From positions 1 through 46,043 of the forward strand of contig CAZFLR010000017.1 in assembly GCA_964519385.1 (NCBI GenBank): a stretch of 46,043 bases of DNA, given 5' to 3'. The DNA comes from SVFI01 sp964519385. GTDB taxonomy: Bacteria; Bacillota; Clostridia; Lachnospirales; Lachnospiraceae. Positions 1 through 8,391 of this stretch are shown here, piece by piece. How positions within the stretch are numbered: position 1 is the stretch's first letter; the number at the start of each line of letters is the position of its first letter. The position numbers and the translations under genes were made by a program. The notes under the pieces were generated by a model that did no database searches, was not told the origin of the DNA, and saw nothing but the letters and a program-made list of their open reading frames with translations.

Positions 1-1068
1 GATGGTTGCGAGTACATTCTGCTCTTTTTCCTCAAATTCAGACTGATGCACAAACACTGTCATGGTATCAATACCCGACGGAACGTGCTCAAAGGAAATA
101 CCGTTCTCCTCAAATGCCTGAAGCACCTTTCTTCCGAATCCGACCTCCGAATTCATACCATCTTTTTCAATGTTAATTGCACAGAAACCTTTTTTGCCTG
201 CGATACCCGTGATGGTATATTTTGATCTCTGGCAGGTATCCTCCACAATCCAAGTGCCCTTATCCTTCGGCGCATTGGTATTTCGGATGTTAATCGGAAT
301 ACCCTCCTTGCGAACCGGGAAGATTGCATCTTCATGGAGTACGGAAGCTCCCATATAAGAAAGCTCACGAAGCTCACGGTATGTGATTGTCTCAATGCCC
401 TTCGGATTTTCAATCACTCGTGGGTCTGCGACAAGGAATCCCGAAACATCTGTCCAGTTTTCATACACATCCACCTTGGCTGCCTTTGCCACAATAGAGC
501 CGGTAACATCAGAACCGCCCCTTGAAAAGGTCTTGATGGAGCCGTCCGGTTTTGAACCGTAGAAGCCCGGAACAACAGCGTTGTCACACTCGCTTAATCT
601 TTTGCTGAGTACTTCGTTTGTTTTTTCTGACATAAAATTGCCGTCTTCATCAAAGAAGATGACCTCCGCAGCATCCACAAATTCATATCCGAGATAATTT
701 GCCATAATAATGCTGTTTAAATATTCTCCTCGGCTGGCTGCATAATCGGAGCCTGCCTTGGCTGCAAAGTCGGCTTTCACCTTTTCAAATTCTTTATCCA
801 GAGAAAGCTGCAGTTTGAGTCCGTCAATGATTTCCTGATATCTTGCTTTAATTGCATCGAGCTCTTTGTCAAAATTCTTACCTTTTTCTGCAAGTGCATA
901 TGCTCCGTAAAGCATATCCGTCACCTTGGTATCCTTGCTGTTACGCTTTCCCGGTGCAGACGGAACCACATATCTTCTGTCCTTATCCGCGCGGATAATC
1001 GCGCCCACTTTTTCAAACTGCTCCGCACTTGCGAGCGAACTACCACCGAATTTCACTACTTTTTTCAT
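1..1068 (-). CDS. lysC: Aspartate kinase, 3' end cut by window edge
   Basis: Phosphorylates L-aspartate, the first step toward threonine, methionine, lysine and diaminopimelate. I translated it directly: 356 codons are visible, starting MKKVVKFGGSSLA, the family's N-terminal nucleotide-binding signature. FSRGGSDVTGS (about residue 180) and YENWTDVSGF follow and are typical of the amino-acid-kinase fold of monofunctional aspartokinases. The ACT region begins near residue 280 (TITGIAGKKGF); the rest of the tandem ACT regulatory domain, roughly 80 residues, lies beyond the left edge. The start ATG ends at 1068, 21 bases after the preceding gene's stop. It is the last visible gene of a threonine operon behind hom. 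Allosteric inhibition by threonine or lysine is expected from the ACT domains, but which effector applies cannot be read here. Confidence 0.95.
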   Translation of the reverse strand, partial: MKKVVKFGGSSLASAEQFEKVGAIIRADKDRRYVVPSAPGKRNSKDTKVTDMLYGAYALAEKGKNFDKELDAIKARYQEIIDGLKLQLSLDKEFEKVKADFAAKAGSDYAASRGEYLNSIIMANYLGYEFVDAAEVIFFDEDGNFMSEKTNEVLSKRLSECDNAVVPGFYGSKPDGSIKTFSRGGSDVTGSIVAKAAKVDVYENWTDVSGFLVADPRVIENPKGIETITYRELRELSYMGASVLHEDAIFPVRKEGIPINIRNTNAPKDKGTWIVEDTCQRSKYTITGIAGKKGFCAINIEKDGMNSEVGFGRKVLQAFEENGISFEHVPSGIDTMTVFVHQSEFEEKEQNVLATI

Positions 1069-1089
1069 ATCCGAATAATCTCCTCAACT

Positions 1090-2292
1090 TTATTTTGCAA
1101 ATAATAAATCTATCATTTGACAGCCTTTTTCCACCAGATTGCCGGAAGCCTTCGCTGCTTCTTCCGTATAATCCCATTCTTTTGTAAGCGGGGCGGAAGA
1201 ATCGTACAACATATACGGAACACTGTCAGACGTATGTGTGCGCAGTCGTACCGGTGTCGGATGATCCGGAAGTACGAGCATACGGAAATCCTCACCTGCA
1301 CCGGTTAGTTCCTCAACCAGAGGTCCTATCACTTTTTCATCAATGTATTCTATTGCCTGAACCTTACGTTCATAGCTTCCCTGATGTCCCATCTCATCCG
1401 GTGCTTCAATATGAATATATGCAAAATCATAGCCATCGCGAACCAATGCCTTGACCGCTGCATCTTTTTTCCCTGTATAATTGGTGTGCAGACCTGCATT
1501 CGCTCCTTCAACTTCCGCGTTATCCATTCCGGCTCCGACCGCAATTCCCTTCAAGAGGTCTACTGCCGAAATCATAAGACCCTTCTTGCCTGTTTTTTCG
1601 TAAAAGGACGAAAGCATCGGCTTCGTACCAGCTCCCCAGAACCAGCAGCAGTTTGCCGGATTGAGGCCTTTTTCCTTCCGGGCGATATTTATCGGATGAT
1701 TGACAAGGATGTCATAACTTTTTTTCATCATACTGCGAAGCATCTCATCCTCCGGGAGATAACTGCCAATCACCTGTGTGAGTACATCATGAGGCGGTGT
1801 CAGCTCCACCACCTGTCCTTTATCCCATATCAGACAGTGCCGATAGCTCGTTCCCACATAGAACTGATAAACCTCATTCTGCAGTTCTTTTTTTACAGCT
1901 TCCAGCAGCAGGGCACATTCCTCCGTGCTGATTTCTCCTGAGCTGTGGTCAATAATGGTCTTTTGCTCAAACGGTACATCATCCTCGGAAAGCGTCACAA
2001 TATTACAACGGATTGCAATATCTGTATCCTTCATCGGGATTCCGATGCTGAGTGCTTCCAGCGGAGAACGGCCTGAATAGTAAATCTTCGGGTCATATCC
2101 CATCACGGAAAGGTTCGCTGTATCGCTTCCCGGTTTCATCCCTTCCGGAATCGTGTGTACCATTCCTATATCACTCATTTTACTCAAACGGTCGAGATTC
2201 GGTGTTTTGGCATAAGCAAGCGGTGTTTTTCCACCCAGAGCCTCTATCGGTTCATCTGCCATTCCGTCCTCAAGTACAATCACATATTTCAT
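1090..2292 (-). CDS. Cofactor-independent phosphoglycerate mutase-like, probable homoserine kinase
   Basis: A 400-residue alkaline-phosphatase-superfamily protein of the archaeal ApgM type. Metal-binding and catalytic signatures are visible: EDGMAD at 8-13, PGSDTANLSVMGYDP at 54-68, IEAPDEMGHQG near 294, and a C-terminal LPDHPTPVRLRTHTSDSVP. The subgroup annotated as 'proposed homoserine kinase' (the TIGR02535 type) has this length and is found beside hom in genomes lacking classical ThrB. Here it sits directly between hom (gap 15 bases) and lysC (gap 21 bases). My inference is that it phosphorylates homoserine for threonine synthesis; glycolytic phosphoglycerate mutase is the alternative. 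No GHMP-type thrB or thrC is in the window. Confidence 0.85.
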   Translation of the reverse strand: MKYVIVLEDGMADEPIEALGGKTPLAYAKTPNLDRLSKMSDIGMVHTIPEGMKPGSDTANLSVMGYDPKIYYSGRSPLEALSIGIPMKDTDIAIRCNIVTLSEDDVPFEQKTIIDHSSGEISTEECALLLEAVKKELQNEVYQFYVGTSYRHCLIWDKGQVVELTPPHDVLTQVIGSYLPEDEMLRSMMKKSYDILVNHPINIARKEKGLNPANCCWFWGAGTKPMLSSFYEKTGKKGLMISAVDLLKGIAVGAGMDNAEVEGANAGLHTNYTGKKDAAVKALVRDGYDFAYIHIEAPDEMGHQGSYERKVQAIEYIDEKVIGPLVEELTGAGEDFRMLVLPDHPTPVRLRTHTSDSVPYMLYDSSAPLTKEWDYTEEAAKASGNLVEKGCQMIDLLFAK

Positions 2293-2307
2293 AATTCTGC
2301 CCGCCTT

Positions 2308-3513
2308 CTATTCTTCCACACGGATACGACTTAAAATCTGTCCTACCTGCGCGCTCTTTTCGTTAAATTCTTTTTCGCTCATCGCTTTGGTAAAGAAGCC
2401 TTTTTCTCCTGCTATCTGTGCATCAATCATTTCCACTTCTCCAAACACTTCCTGAGCCTTTGCAAAATCAGTCTCTGACACACGGACAAAGAAACGTTTT
2501 ACAGAATCATCCATACTTGAAAGCGTAAGTTCTTCTGCATCCCAGAAACAGAATACGGTCTTTCCGATATGTTTTACGCAGTCAATAATATCCGAAACCA
2601 CAGCACTTGCCGTAGGAAGCTTTCCTGCTCCTGCTCCGTAATACATGGTGTTGCCGAGGGTATTTCCGTGTACAAGGATTCCGTTAAACACATCATTTAC
2701 GCTGTAAAGAGGGTTTGAGGCATTAATCATGCAAGGAGTAACCATTGCAAAATATTTTCCGTCAACTGCCTTGCTCATCGCAAGTAATTTGATTGTCCAT
2801 CCGGCTTTTTTCGCATATGCAAAATCCGTCGTTGTAATCTTCGTAATTCCCTCTGTGTATATATTTTCAAAATTTACGTTCTTTCCATATACAAGGGAGG
2901 AAAGAATTGCAATTTTACGACATGCATCATAGCCTTCCACGTCTGCTTCCGGATTGCGCTCCGCATAACCTTTTTCCTGGGCTTCCTTTAATACAGCCTC
3001 AAAGTCAGAGCCTTCCTTTTCCATCTTGGTAAGAATATAGTTGGTCGTTCCGTTCAGGATACCTGTAATTCCGTCCACACGCTCCGGTGTAAGCGATGCA
3101 TTGAGCGGACGGATAATCGGAATACCTCCGCCGACACTTGCCTCAAACATATAATTACATTTATTGTCGCGTGCAATCTGCAGAAGCTCCGGTCCATGTT
3201 TTGCAACAAGCTCTTTATTGGAAGTACAAACGCTCTTTCCGAGAGACAGTGCTTTTTTGGTAAAGGTATAAGCCGGCTCTACTCCGCCCATTGCTTCAGC
3301 AATCACCTGCACCTCCGGGTCGTTTAAAATCATCTCCACATCATGAACGACAAGGTTCTCATATGGATCTCCCGGGAAATCGCGGAGGTCAAGGATGTAT
3401 TTTACATCAATCTCATCTCCTGCCTTTTTATTGACCATGTCCTGATTCGTTTTGATTACTTCCACGATACCGCTTCCTACCGTACCGTAGCCTAATACTG
3501 CAACTTTTACCAT
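2308..3513 (-). CDS. hom: Homoserine dehydrogenase
   Basis: Reduces aspartate semialdehyde to homoserine with NAD(P)H, the branch point to threonine and methionine. The 401-residue protein begins MVKVAVLGYGTVGSG, a Rossmann glycine motif at 8-15. Catalytic-domain signatures are EASVGGGIPIIRPL near 124 and GILNGTTNYILTKM near 151. The last 85 or so residues (FVRVSETDFAKAQEVFGEV) resemble the C-terminal ACT domain used for threonine feedback. Length is normal for the family. The gene starts 5 bases after the ACT/HTH gene and is followed 15 bases later by the probable homoserine kinase, so one transcript is likely. Confidence 0.97.
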   Translation of the reverse strand: MVKVAVLGYGTVGSGIVEVIKTNQDMVNKKAGDEIDVKYILDLRDFPGDPYENLVVHDVEMILNDPEVQVIAEAMGGVEPAYTFTKKALSLGKSVCTSNKELVAKHGPELLQIARDNKCNYMFEASVGGGIPIIRPLNASLTPERVDGITGILNGTTNYILTKMEKEGSDFEAVLKEAQEKGYAERNPEADVEGYDACRKIAILSSLVYGKNVNFENIYTEGITKITTTDFAYAKKAGWTIKLLAMSKAVDGKYFAMVTPCMINASNPLYSVNDVFNGILVHGNTLGNTMYYGAGAGKLPTASAVVSDIIDCVKHIGKTVFCFWDAEELTLSSMDDSVKRFFVRVSETDFAKAQEVFGEVEMIDAQIAGEKGFFTKAMSEKEFNEKSAQVGQILSRIRVEE

Positions 3514-3518
3514 TTTTC

Positions 3519-3962
3519 TTACTCCTTAGCTATTATTTTCACGTAGTGAACGCCCTTTTGCTGTTCCATGACATCAACCATCTTAGATACATTCTCCGTT
3601 GTCGGAAGAACCTGAACGCTGATGGAAAGTGATGCAACTCCGTTAATCGGAATACTCTGATGAATCGTCAGAATATTCGCACCGAACGTTGCAATTGTCT
3701 TGAGCACATCTGAGAGAAGTCCCGGCTCATCATCCATCTGAAAGGTAAGCGTGATTGTCGTACCTTTCGCGGTGTCGTGAAACGGAAAAATGTCCTCTTT
3801 ATATTTATAGAAGGAACTCCGGCTGATTCCCACCCGGTCTACTGCTTCCTGTACTGAAATATTACGTCCGGAATCAATCAGGCGTTTCGCTTCTACCACC
3901 TTGAGTAGTACTTCCGGCAACGCCTTCTGCTTCACTACGAAATATTCGGTTGTCTGTTTCAT
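3519..3962 (-). CDS. ACT domain protein with N-terminal HTH-like segment (PheB family)
   Basis: A 147-residue protein of the PheB/UPF0735 type. Residues 1-55 contain a helix-turn-helix-like stretch (VQEAVDRVGISRSSFYKYKE). Residues about 68-147 form an ACT domain (TITLTFQMDDEPGLLSDVL at its start). ACT domains bind amino acids. The neighbouring pheB of Bacillus carries a similar protein beside pheA, but here the partner is hom. It is the first gene of the threonine operon, 5 bases ahead of hom, with a GAGGTG ribosome binding site and a good promoter upstream (4014-4042). I infer an amino-acid-sensing regulator, possibly autoregulatory; no DNA-binding activity is proven for the family. Confidence 0.88.
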   Translation of the reverse strand: MKQTTEYFVVKQKALPEVLLKVVEAKRLIDSGRNISVQEAVDRVGISRSSFYKYKEDIFPFHDTAKGTTITLTFQMDDEPGLLSDVLKTIATFGANILTIHQSIPINGVASLSISVQVLPTTENVSKMVDVMEQQKGVHYVKIIAKE

Positions 3963-3986
3963 GATTTCACCTCGTGTTCGCCATTC

Positions 3987-4002
3987 ACGTACATTTGTAT
4001 GT
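3987..4002. promoter_or_regulatory. Imperfect palindrome in the leader of the threonine operon
   Basis: ACGTACATTTGTATGT has 6-base arms with one mismatch. It lies just downstream of the predicted transcription start and upstream of the ribosome binding site. It could be an operator, perhaps for the HTH/ACT protein encoded immediately after it. This is a weak, single-copy signal. Confidence 0.25.
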
Positions 4003-4013
4003 CACCGAGAGAT

Positions 4014-4042
4014 ATCATAGCATAATCGCCAAATATGCGCAA
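4014..4042 (-). promoter_or_regulatory. Sigma-A-type promoter of the ACT-hom-lysC operon
   Basis: On the minus strand TTGCGC (4042-4037) and TATGAT (4019-4014) are separated by exactly 17 bases. The predicted start near 4007 gives a leader of about 45 bases. It lies between the glyA terminator and the first gene of the threonine operon, so that operon is transcribed separately from glyA. Confidence 0.7.
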
Positions 4043-4123
4043 GGGAATTTGTGTATTTTTATGTGTACAATCTTCCTGGAAATCCATTTGCAGGACAGAA
4101 TCCCGAAAAAAAGACATAAAAAT

Positions 4124-4174
4124 CCCCCGGTGTGAGCAAAAGCCTTGGCTTAATGTCCTGCTCACCTCCGGGGG
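4124..4174 (-). terminator. Rho-independent terminator after glyA
   Basis: A GC-rich hairpin pairs CCCCCGGTGTGAGCA (4124-4138) with TGCTCACCTCCGGGGG (4159-4174), with one bulged base. On the minus strand it is followed by ATTTTTATG. The plus-strand side is also followed by a T-rich stretch. It starts 20 bases beyond the glyA stop. Confidence 0.85.
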
Positions 4175-4193
4175 CTTATTTTTCTTACTTCAA

Positions 4194-5432
4194 TTAGTCA
4201 AGCGGATATTTCTTTGTAAGCTCTGCCACGATAGCTGCTGCCTCAGGAACCTTCTCCTCGCCGCCTTTAATCACAAGCGCGATTGCCTCTGCAATTCTGT
4301 CCATATCCTCTGTGTTCATACCACGTGAAGTTACGGCCGGTGTACCGAGACGGATACCACTTGTCACAAACGGTGACTTCGGATCATTAGGGATTGTGTT
4401 CTTGTTGGCTGTGATATGTGCCATATCAAGAAGCTTCTCAACCGCCTTACCTGTCAAATCAAAGTTCGTAAGGTCAATCAGCATCAGGTGATTGTCCGTA
4501 CCGCCGGACACAATCTTGATTCCTCTGTCCATAAGACCTTTGGAAAGAGCCTGTGCATTGTCAATCACTGCTTTTCCATATGCCTTAAACTCATCGGAAA
4601 GAGCCTCTTTGAAACATACAGCCTTTGCTGCGATTACATGCATGAGCGGTCCTCCCTGGATTCCCGGGAAAATTGCTTTGTTGAAGTTAAATCTGTCTGC
4701 TGCTTCCTGATTGCAGAGGATGAGACCTCCGCGTGGTCCGCGCAGTGTCTTGTGCGTTGTCGTTGTCACAACATCTGCATACGGAATCGGGCTCTCGTGC
4801 TGTCCTGTCGCAACAAGACCTGCAATATGCGCCATATCTACCATGAGAACTGCACCGACTTCATCTGCGATTTCGCGAAATTTCTTAAAGTCAATCTTTC
4901 TCGCGTAGGCAGATGCTCCTGCGATAATCATTTTGGGTTTGCAGGAAAGAGCAATTTCTCTTACTTTATCGTAATCAATAAAACCATCGTCATTCACACC
5001 ATAAGGCACACAGTTGAAATATTTACCGGACATATTCACCGGTGAACCGTGTGACAGGTGTCCGCCATGGTCAAGGTTCATACCCATATATGTATCTCCC
5101 GGCTCCATTACGGCAAAAAATACTGCCATATTTGCCTGTGCCCCGGAATGTGGCTGAACGTTTGCATAATCACACCCAAACAGTTCTTTGGCTCTCTCTC
5201 TTGCAAGCTCTTCCACAACATCAACGCAGTCACATCCGCCGTAATAACGTTTCCCCGGATATCCTTCTGCATATTTGTTCGTCAGAGGGCTTCCCATAGC
5301 TGCCATTACAGCCTTGCTCACCCAGTTTTCAGAAGCAATCAATTCAATATGATCATTCTGTCTCTTCTGTTCTGCCTCAATCGCCTGTGCGATTTCAGGG
5401 TCTGCGTTTCTTACTTCATCTAAAGAATACAT
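4194..5432 (-). CDS. glyA: Serine hydroxymethyltransferase
   Basis: Cytoplasmic PLP enzyme that interconverts serine and glycine and charges tetrahydrofolate with a one-carbon unit. It has 412 residues, normal for bacterial GlyA. Diagnostic stretches are ELIASENWVS near 31, the SGAQANMAV region, and the PLP-lysine motif TTTTHKTLRGPRGG near 225. The start is supported by GGGAGG 8 bases upstream. It has its own promoter (5504-5532) and terminator (4124-4174), so it is probably monocistronic. It lies next to the threonine genes, and related glycine/threonine metabolism may explain that, but no shared control is visible. Confidence 0.98.
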   Translation of the reverse strand: MYSLDEVRNADPEIAQAIEAEQKRQNDHIELIASENWVSKAVMAAMGSPLTNKYAEGYPGKRYYGGCDCVDVVEELARERAKELFGCDYANVQPHSGAQANMAVFFAVMEPGDTYMGMNLDHGGHLSHGSPVNMSGKYFNCVPYGVNDDGFIDYDKVREIALSCKPKMIIAGASAYARKIDFKKFREIADEVGAVLMVDMAHIAGLVATGQHESPIPYADVVTTTTHKTLRGPRGGLILCNQEAADRFNFNKAIFPGIQGGPLMHVIAAKAVCFKEALSDEFKAYGKAVIDNAQALSKGLMDRGIKIVSGGTDNHLMLIDLTNFDLTGKAVEKLLDMAHITANKNTIPNDPKSPFVTSGIRLGTPAVTSRGMNTEDMDRIAEAIALVIKGGEEKVPEAAAIVAELTKKYPLD

Positions 5433-5503
5433 ATCGGTACCTCCCGTTTTTTAATCGGTGTCACTTCCGCGCCAGACTGCGCCTTGCGTACACCTTGTCC
5501 GAG

Positions 5504-5532
5504 ATTATATCACATTTTATTGCATGTGAAAA
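5504..5532 (-). promoter_or_regulatory. glyA promoter with a palindrome filling the spacer
   Basis: On the minus strand TTTTCA (5532-5527) and TATAAT (5509-5504) are 17 bases apart. The spacer and its edges form the inverted repeat TCACAT-N8-ATGTGA (5510-5529), with perfect 6-base arms. The position between the -35 and -10 is where a repressor would act. I do not recognise the regulator; in Bacillus glyA is under PurR, whose box looks different. Confidence 0.6.
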
Positions 5533-5584
5533 TCCTATTTTTTTATTAATTATATATTTATTAATTAATTTTTAATTTATTTAT

Positions 5585-5614
5585 TTGATGTAGAAGCCGG
5601 ACTTTCTTTATGTT
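5585..5614 (+). promoter_or_regulatory. Possible promoter of the lipid kinase gene
   Basis: TTGATG (5585-5590) and TATGTT (5609-5614) are 18 bases apart, about 40 bases upstream of the start at 5656. A TATGAT at 5614-5619 is a second -10 candidate without a well-placed -35. The stretch 5533-5580 is very AT-rich and carries no gene. Confidence 0.4.
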
Positions 5615-5655
5615 ATGATTAGAAAAAGTATGAATCTGCAAATGAGGTTGGGATT

Positions 5656-6588
5656 ATGTATCATATTATTGTAAATCCGAGTTCCAAATCCGGACTCGCA
5701 AAAACCCAGTGGAAAGAACTGAAGAAAATACTGGACCACAAGAAAGTGACCTACATCGTTCACTTTACGAAATCAGAAAAAGAATTAAGACAATACACAA
5801 AATCCGTCACAGATAAGAGACTTTATCTGCACAATGCCAGACCGAACCGTCTGATTGTACTCGGCGGAGACGGGACGCTGAACTGTGTTCTGAACGGTGT
5901 GGATGACATGCAGCACACGATTATTTCCTATATGCCGACCGGCACAAGCAATGATTTTGCCCGTGCCACGAAAATCGCAACAGATGCAACAGGCGTTGTA
6001 AGTGCACTTAAAAAAGGTGGCACCACCGCCCGGACAGATGTCGGTCTCGTTCGTTTCGGACGAGGTGAAAGACGTTTTGCAACAAGCTGTGGCTTTGGTT
6101 TTGACGCTGCCACATGCGAGGAAGTCATGCGTTCTCCTGTTAAGAATCTGTTTAACAGACTCAAACTCGGCCGGCTGATATACTGTATCATCGCACTAAA
6201 ACAGCTCATTACCCTGAAGCCTGTTTCCTGTGATTTGTATCTGGATGACAAACCTCCGGTTCGCATCAGGAGATTCCTATTTGCATCCTTTATGCAGCTT
6301 CCGTATGAGGGCGGCGGTTTTAAGCTTTGTCCCGATGCCAATCCGGAGGACGGTGCGCTCGATATCTGTATTGCAAGCAATCTTACTGCCTTACAGGCTC
6401 TTCCGATTTTTCCGAAGGCACTGAACGGCCGGCACGTAAACTGCCCGGGTATTCGTATGTACCGTGCAAAAAAAATCCGTATTGTCGCTTCACAGCCGCT
6501 CTGCGTACACACAGACGGCGAAATATGCGGACACTACAAGGAGCTTTCCTTAAGCACCTGTGACACTCCTATGTACTTCCGCAAATAA
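5656..6588 (+). CDS. Diacylglycerol kinase family lipid kinase (YegS/BmrU type)
   Basis: A 310-residue lipid kinase that phosphorylates diacylglycerol or a related lipid at the inner face of the membrane. The catalytic domain is clear: VNPSSKSG near 6, the ATP-binding GGDGTLN at 70-76, and PTGTSNDFAR at 94-103. The C-terminal half (DVGLVRFGRGERRFATSCGFG onward) matches the NAD-kinase-like fold. A weak promoter precedes it. The downstream PAP2 gene starts 34 bases after the stop, so the two probably form a lipid-phosphate pair, one adding and one removing phosphate. The exact substrate is unknown. Confidence 0.92.
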   Translation: MYHIIVNPSSKSGLAKTQWKELKKILDHKKVTYIVHFTKSEKELRQYTKSVTDKRLYLHNARPNRLIVLGGDGTLNCVLNGVDDMQHTIISYMPTGTSNDFARATKIATDATGVVSALKKGGTTARTDVGLVRFGRGERRFATSCGFGFDAATCEEVMRSPVKNLFNRLKLGRLIYCIIALKQLITLKPVSCDLYLDDKPPVRIRRFLFASFMQLPYEGGGFKLCPDANPEDGALDICIASNLTALQALPIFPKALNGRHVNCPGIRMYRAKKIRIVASQPLCVHTDGEICGHYKELSLSTCDTPMYFRK

Positions 6589-6622
6589 GCTGCTTTTTAC
6601 TAATTTTTCAGGATGGTTGCTC

Positions 6623-7306
6623 ATGTTTCAAAAAATAAAAAAAATGTTACGTTCCTATTCCCACCTGCTTCTGCCGGTGATTTACGCGCCGTTTTATATC
6701 TCGATATTTATATGGCTGGAAAACAGACAAGTACCATGTATACACATTATAGAAATGAAAATCGACAAGTATATTCCTTTTTGTGAATACTTCATTATTC
6801 CCTACTATCTCTGGTTCTTTTATATTGCTCTGACAGTCATTGTCTTTGCATTCCTTCCGGACCACAGGGACTACTACAAGCTCTGCACGATGCTCGGAGC
6901 AGGAATGACTATTTTTCTGTTTATTTCCTACATCTGGCCGAACGGCCTGAATCTTCGCCCGGAGGTTCTTCCCCGCGACAACTTCTGCACGGACCTTGTA
7001 AGGCTTCTGCAGAAGTCAGACACCTCGACCAATGTTTTTCCAAGCATCCACTGCTTCAACTCCCTGGCTGCCAATGCAGCCATTTGGGAAAATGAGCTTC
7101 TCAGCCGGAAAAAGGGAATCAAATGGAGCTCACTTATTCTCTGTATCCTGATACTGCTGTCAACGCTTTTCCTGAAACAGCACTCCGTGATGGATCTGCT
7201 TGCAGCAGTTGTGATGTTTGCAGCCTTTTATATTCCGCTTTATGCCGTTCCGAAATGGCAGGATAAAAAGCAGGATAAAAAAATTGTCTCCGGCAGGCTT
7301 TCTTAG
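6623..7306 (+). CDS. PAP2-superfamily membrane phosphatase
   Basis: A 227-residue membrane protein with about six hydrophobic segments. PAP2 catalytic motifs are visible: NGLNLRP as the end of C1, PSIHCFNS as C2 with its His, and KQHSVMDLLAA as C3 with His and Asp. Likely substrates are lipid phosphates or inositol-type phospholipid head groups. I chose ATG 6623, which has AGGATGG 6-7 bases upstream, rather than an earlier in-frame ATG at 6560 that overlaps the kinase gene and has its AGGAG 16 bases away. Its stop overlaps the stop of the convergent gene by 4 bases. Confidence 0.85.
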   Translation: MFQKIKKMLRSYSHLLLPVIYAPFYISIFIWLENRQVPCIHIIEMKIDKYIPFCEYFIIPYYLWFFYIALTVIVFAFLPDHRDYYKLCTMLGAGMTIFLFISYIWPNGLNLRPEVLPRDNFCTDLVRLLQKSDTSTNVFPSIHCFNSLAANAAIWENELLSRKKGIKWSSLILCILILLSTLFLKQHSVMDLLAAVVMFAAFYIPLYAVPKWQDKKQDKKIVSGRLS

Positions 7307-8391
7307 TCTGTCAGGGACAATTTTCTTTTTCTCTTTGATACCACACGTGCAACCTCATAAGCCTGCTGTGATATGCTTTTATTTTCACAAAGCTCAGCCC
7401 ATTCCCGGGTACTCATTTCTTCTTTTGCATTTGCATCCGCCAGCATGTTCAGCTCACTCACCCACGCAATCATCGTCTCAAATTCACGTATCTTATTGAA
7501 AATGTGATTTCTTCCCGCTGCTGTTTCCTGCTCACATATGGTAATAATCTCAAGAGCCAGCATCAGATGTCCGTCCACATCAGAGGCCTCCATCAAAATA
7601 TCCGGCCGTTTTTCAAGTGCTTCCTTAAAATATTTTCCTGCCCCGATTACATCCCCCTTTGCAAAAAAAGCGACCAGCTTGTCCTTTGCCTCTCCGGTCT
7701 CCGCCTTTTCCTGCGGCATTCCGACCTTGGTCTCATACACCTTCAGGCGATTATGCGTGGTATATACCAGCAGTAATATCTCTGATATGAAGCCGAACAC
7801 ACGCTTTCTGTAGGCATCATAATCCTCGACATTTACCCGTTCCTTCACCCGGAAAAGTATTCCGAACAGCCACCCGGCATAATCGTCAAAAAGCTCTTTC
7901 CGACAGACAATCATATTTCCGAAATAGGTTTTATTTCCGTGAACAATACGTTCAAAATCTTCATAATATTCCGGATAATACTCCCGAATCACGTTTCCCG
8001 TCTCAATCAGGTCGCGGATATGATGATTGGCCGCGTAACCGTCATAATAGGAATTATTTAAAACCACCTGCCTTGTCGTAACAAGATCATAGCTTGCAAG
8101 AATACTGTCATATTCCTTTTCGGTGATGACCTTTCCGTTTTCATGAATCAGGAACCTCCGATAGTGACAAAGCCCGACATTCCCCTCCATCCGGAAGTTT
8201 TTCCAGACCCAGTACATTCCCGTGAGCTCACTAAAGTAGGGATTCCACCGTGAAATGGAATCCCCTGTATCATCTCCGATATAACCAAGATTTTTTCCGA
8301 TTGCGCGCCCGACCTGCAGCGGAACAAACATCGGATCCTTCGGCGGCACAAATTCCTTATGTGTCATTGTAAAAATAATGGTACTCATCAA
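7303..8391 (-). CDS. DUF4422 glycosyltransferase-like protein
   Basis: A 362-residue protein. The first 225 or so residues match DUF4422 proteins of capsule and exopolysaccharide clusters: a start like IIFTMTHKEF, then DDTGDSISRWNPYFSELTG and GLCHYRRF, which is typical of this group. Residues about 235-362 are charged and helical and go beyond the usual domain; I do not recognise them. Its start overlaps the stop of the upstream family-2 glycosyltransferase by 4 bases (ATGA), which implies translational coupling. The pair probably adds sugars to a cell-surface polymer. No flippase or polymerase is nearby, so the polymer is unknown. Confidence 0.85.
   Translation of the reverse strand: MMSTIIFTMTHKEFVPPKDPMFVPLQVGRAIGKNLGYIGDDTGDSISRWNPYFSELTGMYWVWKNFRMEGNVGLCHYRRFLIHENGKVITEKEYDSILASYDLVTTRQVVLNNSYYDGYAANHHIRDLIETGNVIREYYPEYYEDFERIVHGNKTYFGNMIVCRKELFDDYAGWLFGILFRVKERVNVEDYDAYRKRVFGFISEILLLVYTTHNRLKVYETKVGMPQEKAETGEAKDKLVAFFAKGDVIGAGKYFKEALEKRPDILMEASDVDGHLMLALEIITICEQETAAGRNHIFNKIREFETMIAWVSELNMLADANAKEEMSTREWAELCENKSISQQAYEVARVVSKRKRKLSLTD

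Noticed and set aside
4416..5045. Plus-strand reading frame of 209 codons opposite glyA
   Set aside because: It overlaps the PLP core of glyA completely and its product is Cys-rich and featureless.
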